A program made the position numbers and the translations under genes. A stretch of DNA of 64,000 nucleotides from Agriotes lineatus (Eukaryota; Arthropoda; Insecta; Coleoptera; Elateridae): assembly GCA_940337035.1 (NCBI GenBank), contig CALNHX010003562.1, positions 62,001 to 126,000 on the forward strand. Direction: 5' to 3'. Positions 58,137 to 64,000 of the stretch are shown here, piece after piece. How positions within the stretch are numbered: position 1 is the first letter of the stretch; the number at the start of each line of letters is the position of its first letter. The notes beneath the pieces are model-generated. The model had not been told where the DNA came from and did not search any database. It saw only the letters and a list, made by a program, of their open reading frames with translations.

Positions 58137-59194
58137 CTGATGATAAAAAAATATATATTGGCTACAAAGGAACACATGCTATAGGCAATTTATTTAAGAG
58201 CACAGCGCCATTACAGCAGGATTTAGAAACACTCAGGCGGACGTAGAAGAACTAAATATAAGATTAAACTTGCGTTTTGGTGTTATCCTATGTCGTACGT
58301 TCTAATAGAGGGTTGTCACCTCTTAAACCATGAAAACTGTTATGGTCGATATTCAGCAATAAGAATTTCAGTTTTATGCAGGGTGTCCCACAATACAATA
58401 TTCACGGCCTTTCCAAGTGTTATTGGAAAAGGTTTCTATAAATATATCTTAGATCTTCAACTGTTTTTAGATAAAATTAAACATTTAAATTAAGGAATAA
58501 ATTCTAATAGTATTACCAGACTTAAAATATTTTTGCTTAACATCTTCTATTCCACGGATTGCATTTTGTTGTTACTTTTGTACAAAGAGAATTATCTGCT
58601 TAAGCTCTTCTCTGCCTTTCACATGTTATTTGGGACATATTTCTATATGGTTATTTTTAATTTAGCCCTTTTTGTTTTGATATGGAAGGGGTGTTGGTCC
58701 TGTGAGACCCAACCCATGTCGTGTTACTGTGTCTTCTACTAGAAGCCACTATTTTCATATGTAGGAAGCTTGTATAGAAATGTTAAAATGATGTTGTCAT
58801 TAGATCAAATGTATCAACATCAGACTGACACTTATATTCATCAAGTTGTTATTTAAGGAAATATATTCTAATATTAGTTACTTGAGGAGGCCAGATACAC
58901 TATACTCTATTTTTTTAATGCCGTGAACAAACTTATGAAACCCATTATTCAATTATACTAGTCAACTTGAGTGAAAAAAAGGGACTTTCAAAATGTGTTG
59001 TACATAGTTTTTTTGCATAGTGATCCTTGCAAGCCGAAAGTGAAAAAGAACCTCAGTCATTGACATTTCACGATTTTGCAGTCACTCGACAATCCGGCAA
59101 CCCAAAAAAACAGTGTTGCGCTCTTTGCAAAAAAATGTAAATATTGTTAAAATAAAATCGTTAAAAAAACAAAAATAGTGAAAAAAGTGGTAAC
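58137..59194. other. upstream of the last visible ubinuclein exon; no exon recognised
   Basis: Probably intron of the ubinuclein gene. CAGGGTGTCCCACAATAC at 58379 resembles a MITE end, but its partner was not found. Confidence 0.45.
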
Positions 59195-59877
59195 GGTAAC
59201 GGACACTCCATTAAGTGGACCCCTCCATTAAGCGGACATTTTTCTTGGCACCGTCGGGAAACAATGTAGTTTAAATGCAAAGGCATCTCCATTAAGCGGA
59301 CTCTCTGTTAACAGGACGCGGACAGGAAAATTCTGATTTTTTAAAAATATTTCCCTCTTTTAAGCAGATATGTTACTAATTATTATGTGCTTAAATGCTA
59401 GGGAATTAGAGCAATTACATGTTTTCATATGTGTGGTATGGGGCGCGTTATAAATTGCGTCTTCAGATGCTAGCTAGAAAACTAGGGGAATTACCTCTTT
59501 TCATATGCGCCCTATGTTTTCCAACCTTAATCCTTATTTATGTATCTGAATTTCGGAAGTGAAAGAAGTGTTCTGCGAAAACGATTTTATTTATTTATAG
59601 CAAAGTGCTCTTTGTTTACGGCTGCATTTGATTTAAAGCAGGTAGGTTTTCTTCATTACAGGCTGCAGTTGATATGTATGTACTAAAGCTACCTTTTTAC
59701 AGTAGTGTCATAATGAAAAGCAAACGTAGAACTCTTATGTATTTAAAAATGTATGTATTCTTTGTCATTCTATATTCAAAAAAAGATTACACAAAAAAAA
59801 TTGAAAATTAAAGCACTTCATTAAGCGGACAAAAATCGTAACACCACGGTGTCTGCTTATGAGAGATTTCACTGTAC
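59195..59877. mobile_element. pogo/Tigger-like non-autonomous relic
   Basis: The phrase CATTAAGCGGAC occurs repeatedly (59200s with one change, 59230, 59290, 59818), and the right end reads GTCTGCTTATGAGAGATTTC then CACTGTA. This vocabulary (TACAGTGAAATCTC on the minus strand) is typical of pogo/Tigger termini. No transposase frame. The left limit is approximate. Confidence 0.55.
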
Positions 59878-60465
59878 TTTCAGTACGATTTTTTGACAAG
59901 AAAGCCCGAGTAATTTGATTACTATACAAAAATAGTCATAAAACATAACTTCCTTATGTTTCCTAAAGTTATAATTAACATTAAACGAATATATGACATA
60001 TTAATCGAACTGTCAAATAAAATAACCTAACTTCATGACACATATTTTGTCATACCATCCTGAATTGCATTTGTTATAATGTTGAATCTAGTTTACATTA
60101 AAAATAGTTTTGATTATACAGGGGTGGCTCAAGAGAGTGGCGAAGCAAACTCGCTTTTTTTTTAAATGAAATGCCTATAATTATAATGGGCTCCCACAAT
60201 CAATTTTATTTTTGATCTGTATAAACACAGAAATTAGTTTATTGTTATATCTGAAATTGTTTAATTTTCCAAACTTTCGAATGAGAGAAAATAAAAATGT
60301 GATGGCGACCTCTATAGTTACACATTAGTAGTAGGACAATAAACTAGTTACCTACTATATATTCAGCTTATTTGAAATTGTTTTGTCGCGTTAATATTCT
60401 ATAAAAGCGTCCTGTCCTAACGTAAATAAATCAATATGTAAGTTTTTTTGCAAGTGCTATAAAAT
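59878..60465. other. no gene recognised
   Basis: AT-rich; includes the second CCCACAATCAATTT copy at 60190. Confidence 0.4.
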
Positions 60466-60779
60466 ATGAGTGAACGGTGTACCCCTCCAGAAATTTTAGA
60501 AGCAGCTGCAGCTACAATAAGTAAATTATCACCTCAAAAGTCGAAGGATGTACGTGAACACTGCTATCAACAATTTATGAATTGGAGATTATTGTGGCCT
60601 AATTTATGGAACTATGAAACTATCCACTTTATGGAAGATTTACTCTACAATTATTATAAAGCTTAATATTGACTTAGCAAATTATGGCAAATTACACGCT
60701 TTCTTAGATGGTTTTCAAGCAAAAAGGTCCAAAACCTTAGCCAAAGAAGAAATTAATAAATTCATTAACAAACCACCAC
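60466..60779 (+). pseudogene. Crypton-like tyrosine recombinase, N-terminal fragment
   Basis: MSERCTPPEILEAAAATISK, then SPQKSKDVREHCYQQFMNW, then in the next frame LSTLWKIYSTIIIKLNID, ANYGKLHAFLDGFQAKRSK and AKEEINKFINKPP. This is the SAM-like core-binding N-terminus of insect Crypton/tyrosine-recombinase proteins, with a frame change and probably a small deletion near 60610. The catalytic domain is absent: a palindromic MITE begins at 60780 and no continuation was found after it. Confidence 0.65.
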
Positions 60780-60898
60780 GGCACTGTAAGTCTATGTCAA
60801 ATTCGAGGTTATCAGGTTAGGTTTTCCCGACAGTTTTGACAGAAACTGTCACAAAACCTAACCTGCTAACCTCAAATTTGACATAGACTTACAGTGCC
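60780..60898. mobile_element. 119-bp palindromic MITE, GGCACTG family
   Basis: GGCACTGTAAGTCTATGTCA at the left and its exact inverse at the right. The arms continue through GAGGTTA...CAGGTTAGGTTTT. The centre holds a second inverted pair (GACAGTTTTGACAGAAACTGTC). Confidence 0.85.
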
Positions 60899-60994
60899 AA
60901 CCAACATATTATTCATAACAAAACTCCGGCGAGTCACCGGCGAACAACTATGCATACGAGTGTTATATCTTGCTAAAAGGTAAGATTAAAAAAA

Positions 60995-61460
60995 ATGAAA
61001 CTGACAAATATGTACATATTTGTTTTCTTTTTCTTTCTCCTCTCGCTCCTATGGAGCATAGGGCATCCTTTAAGGACATTTCCAAAGCTTGTCGGTTATC
61101 GCTACTCCTGCGTATCGTTGGAGGGTTTTTGTAATAGCTCTTCTATTAAGTTTTTCCACTTCTTCCTGTCTTCAGCCATTTCTTTGATTTCGCCCCATGT
61201 TTTATTGCTCTTCTCTATCTCTCTGAATACTTCTTCTCCATGTATCTTGGGGTCTGCCTGGTTTTCTTTTCTCACTGCCACGGTAGTTTAAAGCCTGTCT
61301 TGATATACTGTTGTTTGTTTCCGGAGTGTATGTCCAATCCATTCCATTTGCGTCTTTTTATGATTTTTTTCTACTTGCTCTTCTCCTGTTTTGCTCCACA
61401 GTACTTCGTTACTAATTCTGTCTGGCCAAAATATGTTGCATATGATTCGCTTCTTTAAGT
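60995..61460 (-). pseudogene. LINE family D C-terminal tail
   Basis: Minus-strand reading KRIICNIFWPDRISNEVLW, then QMEWIGHTLRK, then NKTWGEIKEMAEDRKKWKN, the usual last 130 residues of RTE-type LINE proteins, with one internal stop. Confidence 0.7.
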
Positions 61461-61511
61461 TTAAAAAGAGGTTTATAAGTCAAAATTAAAGTTATTTAAG
61501 ATTTTTAGTTT

Positions 61512-61856
61512 GATAAATAAAAATCTTATTGTGGAACATTTGTTAATAATTAATAACGTATAAAATTTTAAACATTTCACCAATTATGTTGGCTTCATCA
61601 GTAATACAAGGCACAAAAGAAAATTTACAAAGTGATTCAAGTTTTGATTTACATGGCTGAAATATAAAATAAATAGATTAGCAAAAACGCAATTATATTT
61701 CAGTTTTCGCATACTTACTTTATATTTGTGATTGAAATGATATATTACATGTTTAATATTAAAAATTCATTAAATGAAAAACATAATTGGCGAAACGTTA
61801 AAAATTTTATACATTATTAATTATTAAACAAATGTTATGACAATAAGATCTTTATC
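61512..61856. repeat. 345-bp palindrome with about 85-bp arms
   Basis: AACATTTGTTAATAATTAAT then TATAAAATTTTAAAC... at the left are mirrored at 61775-61856 with about a dozen differences. Confidence 0.7.
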
Positions 61857-62293
61857 TACGACCACCACTAAAAGTAGGCCTTTTAGCGCTAGCTTGTTTC
61901 ACTAAAAGTGACGTTTTATAGTTTACCGTGGTTAAAGAAATCAGCTGTTTACTTTTAGCCCATTTGCTAAAAGTGAAGTGAGGTTATAAAACTACAATTT
62001 CGAATTGGAAGTGAAATTGTAAAGTTATTGTAGTTGTTTCTTGCGTTACAGGTAAAGTGTTTTTGAAATCATTAAAGCGTTATGTCTTGAATACAGTCAG
62101 ATGTGGAGTATCAATAATTATTACATTTCGTAACTGACCTTGACTACTGTCATTCGCAAACATTCGCCCGCGCGACATGGCTACTGTTTATTATGACATA
62201 AATTAGAAGTGCCGTAGATGCAAACCTTTGTTAAATCGATATTTATGGATTAATAACAGTAAAACTAAGGTCGTAGATAAAATACTATATGCA

Positions 62294-62370
62294 ACGTTTA
62301 TGCACGAGACATGTTATAAAACTCAGCCTTCGGCTTTGTTTCATAATTTTCATGTCTCGTGCATAAACGT
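62294..62370. repeat. hairpin with 20-bp perfect arms
   Basis: ACGTTTATGCACGAGACATG (62294-62313) and its exact inverse (62351-62370). A smaller GCCTTCGGC hairpin lies in the loop. Confidence 0.85.
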
Positions 62371-62422
62371 CAACTTTTAGCACTTGTTGCATAAATAGCT
62401 ATTATTTATCAAACTAAAAATC

Positions 62423-64000
62423 GTAGATAATTTGAATATTTTTAACTTGGTATCAAGTGTAATATTTTTAGATGCCCATATCTTATTCATAGAGTTAAAA
62501 ACTTTACATGCTAGAGCAATTCTTCTAATCACGTCCTTCATTGTTCCTCCTTCCGGACTTAGAATGCTACCAAGATAGCAGAACTCCTCTGTTTCTTGTA
62601 TCCTTTTTCCATCTATAAGTACACTGTTCTCGTTGCTTGCGTTTTTTGTCAGTAATTTTGTTTTGTCTGTATTTATATGTAGTCCAACTTGTTTTGCTAC
62701 GCTGTACAATTTGTTCGTCTTGCTTTGCACATGTTGTTTGTTTGTAGTTAAAGGCATTAGTCATCGGCAAATTCTAGGCCTTCAGGTTTTGTCGAGATTC
62801 GCCACTTTTGCTTGCTACACATAATAATGTAATTGGCCTCCAATTTTCACAGTTTGCTAGGTTTCCTTTCTTTGCTAATTTGATAATTATTCCTTGTAGC
62901 CATTCTGTCGGTATTTGTCCTTCCTCCCATATTTTGTTTAGTAGTATGTGTACTGACATACCCAAATGTGCTTTTATAAGTTTTGCAGTTATGTGATCTA
63001 TACCTGCAGCTTTTCAGTTTTTCAAAGTTTTTATTGCTTGCCTTATTTTATCTTTTGTAAAATTTTCTTCGTTGATGTTGATTTTGTTTATTCCTTCTAT
63101 TGGTTTCTGATATTTCTTTATATTGTGTTTTCTGTTTATATATTTCTTGAATTTCTTTTTGCGTTTTGTATATTTCGCAATTTTTTCCTGCTAATCTTGT
63201 TGACTGGCATATTTTCTTCCTATTAGTTCCTTTTATAACTCTTTAATGTCGTTTCTTCTTGTTGCCTCTTCAGCTTTAGTCGCTCGGTTTTCTATGTTAT
63301 CTTTTGTCGTTCCTTGTGTTTCTCTTAACTGCATTGTTTTTCCTTCTGTATTCTATATGTAATTTTTCTTTTAATAATTAATTAGTTGTAGATAAAATTT
63401 TTAGTTTCATTTGTTTTCTTTCTTAATTTTTCCCTTTGCCTCTCTACTTAACCATTTCTGTTATCTTTTGTGTTGATACCCTATTGCTGACGTAGCTGTA
63501 CTTTTTCAAGCTGTTTTAATTTTTCCATAGATTGTCTACATTTAGTGTTTTAAGTCATTTATATTCTCGATTTCTGTTCCTAAAGTGTTCTGGTATCTTG
63601 AAAGCATTTCCGGATGTTCTAGGTTCATAGTGTTGTACTTCTTTCTTATGTTAGTATTACGTGTGTAGTTTGCCTTGATGCTTATTTTTAATTTTGTTCT
63701 CATCAACTCCTGGTTTGTATGCAATGTCTGCTCCTCTCATTGTTCTCACGTCTTTCAAAGTTTCTCCACTTCTTCTCGATTATTACATGATCAATCTGGT
63801 TTTTGTACATATTTCCGGAGGCAGTCCATGTTGTTTTGTGTATATCTTTATGTTTAAATCAAGTTCCCCCTATTATGAAGCTATTGATTGAACAAAATTC
63901 TGCCAATCTTTCTCCGTTATTGTTTATTGTTCTTATTCCAGTCACCAGCAAGAATCTTCATATCTCGTTTATGTTGGTTCTGCAATTTTCGGATGTTGCT
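62423..64000 (-). pseudogene. LINE family D endonuclease, linker and reverse transcriptase remnants
   Basis: Clear pieces: MSVHILLNKIWEEGQIPTEW and KGNLANCENWRPITLLCV (62774-62965), then directly QVGLHINTDKTKLLT, EEFCYLGSILSPEGG and FNSMNKIWASKNITLDTKLKI (62423-62757). The catalytic centre between them has been deleted. Endonuclease motifs lie at the window edge. Confidence 0.68.

Larger units (their letters stand above)
61500..62422. mobile_element. 923-bp TIR element inserted in LINE family D
   Basis: Ends read GATTTTTAGTTTGATAAATAA and its inverse (62402-62422). Inside lie two further palindromes (61512-61856 and 62294-62370). No target duplication was identified, so the exact ends are provisional. 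It separates the thumb and the tail of the LINE. Confidence 0.55.
60990..64000 (-). mobile_element. LINE family D (RTE-like), minus strand, continues past window end
   Basis: From right to left: endonuclease motifs (NNNGERLAEFCSINSFIIGG, FKHKDIHKTTW, NQIDHVII) at 63.75-63.95 kb, a decayed linker, reverse transcriptase pieces (63.0 kb), the FADD-adjacent thumb (62.4-62.8 kb), then after a TIR insert the C-terminal tail at 61.0-61.46 kb. The two halves complement each other in the order expected for one RTE-type polyprotein, so I read them as one interrupted copy. Many stops. Confidence 0.68.

Overview
The window reads as AT-rich insect nuclear DNA dominated by transposable elements, with one recognisable host gene. 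Evidence for an insect or close arthropod is the mixture of a BEL/Pao LTR retrotransposon, several APE-type LINE families, a P element, PIF/Harbinger, hAT, mariner and Tc1 relics, and a spliced minus-strand gene whose encoded middle domain matches ubinuclein (Drosophila yemanuclein, a HIRA-complex H3.3 chaperone subunit). I cannot fix the order or species.

Layout. 1-7080: minus-strand BEL/Pao element, its left LTR cut by the window edge, coding region broken by one frameshift and two stops. 8.8-11.3 kb: a 1 kb foldback element and two tandem TIR elements. 11.3-14.7 kb: unassigned DNA, an LTR-like relic, a MITE and LINE scraps. 14.7-18.9 kb: A-rich LINE family A (one linker scrap and one long copy). 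18.97-22.99 kb: a CR1-like LINE with ORF1 and a nearly open EN-RT. 23.0-28.5 kb: a second family A copy split by three insertions: a LINE of another family (12-bp near-identical target duplications), an 803-bp long-TIR DNA element, and a THAP-bearing element with 8-bp duplications.

30.5-40.7 kb: a four-element nest. A 5'-truncated minus-strand LINE with a perfect 14-bp target duplication contains a 658-bp hAT-like element (8-bp duplication) and a PIF/Harbinger element (TTA duplication). The Harbinger element in turn contains a 3,326-bp P element (9-bp direct repeats). The P element has perfect 31-bp terminal inverted repeats, symmetric subterminal inverted repeats and a four-exon transposase gene that reads as an uninterrupted 819-aa protein. 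The Harbinger Myb-like gene is also open across four exons (323 aa), but its transposase carries one premature stop.

43-60 kb: palindromic MITEs, two mariner relics with TA duplications, and the ubinuclein 3' half on the minus strand (five internal exons at 57.1-58.1 kb and a terminal exon at 46.1-48.1 kb). A roughly 9 kb intron holds a mariner, a LINE 5' fragment and an interrupted hAT. The terminal exon carries an 81-bp tandem repeat and several apparent one-base frame disruptions. 59-64 kb: a pogo-like relic, a Crypton-like recombinase fragment, and a minus-strand LINE interrupted by a TIR element and running off the window.

No tRNA, rRNA, CRISPR array or operon was seen. The elements do not form a pathway; the informative layer is the order of insertions, which can be read from target-site duplications.
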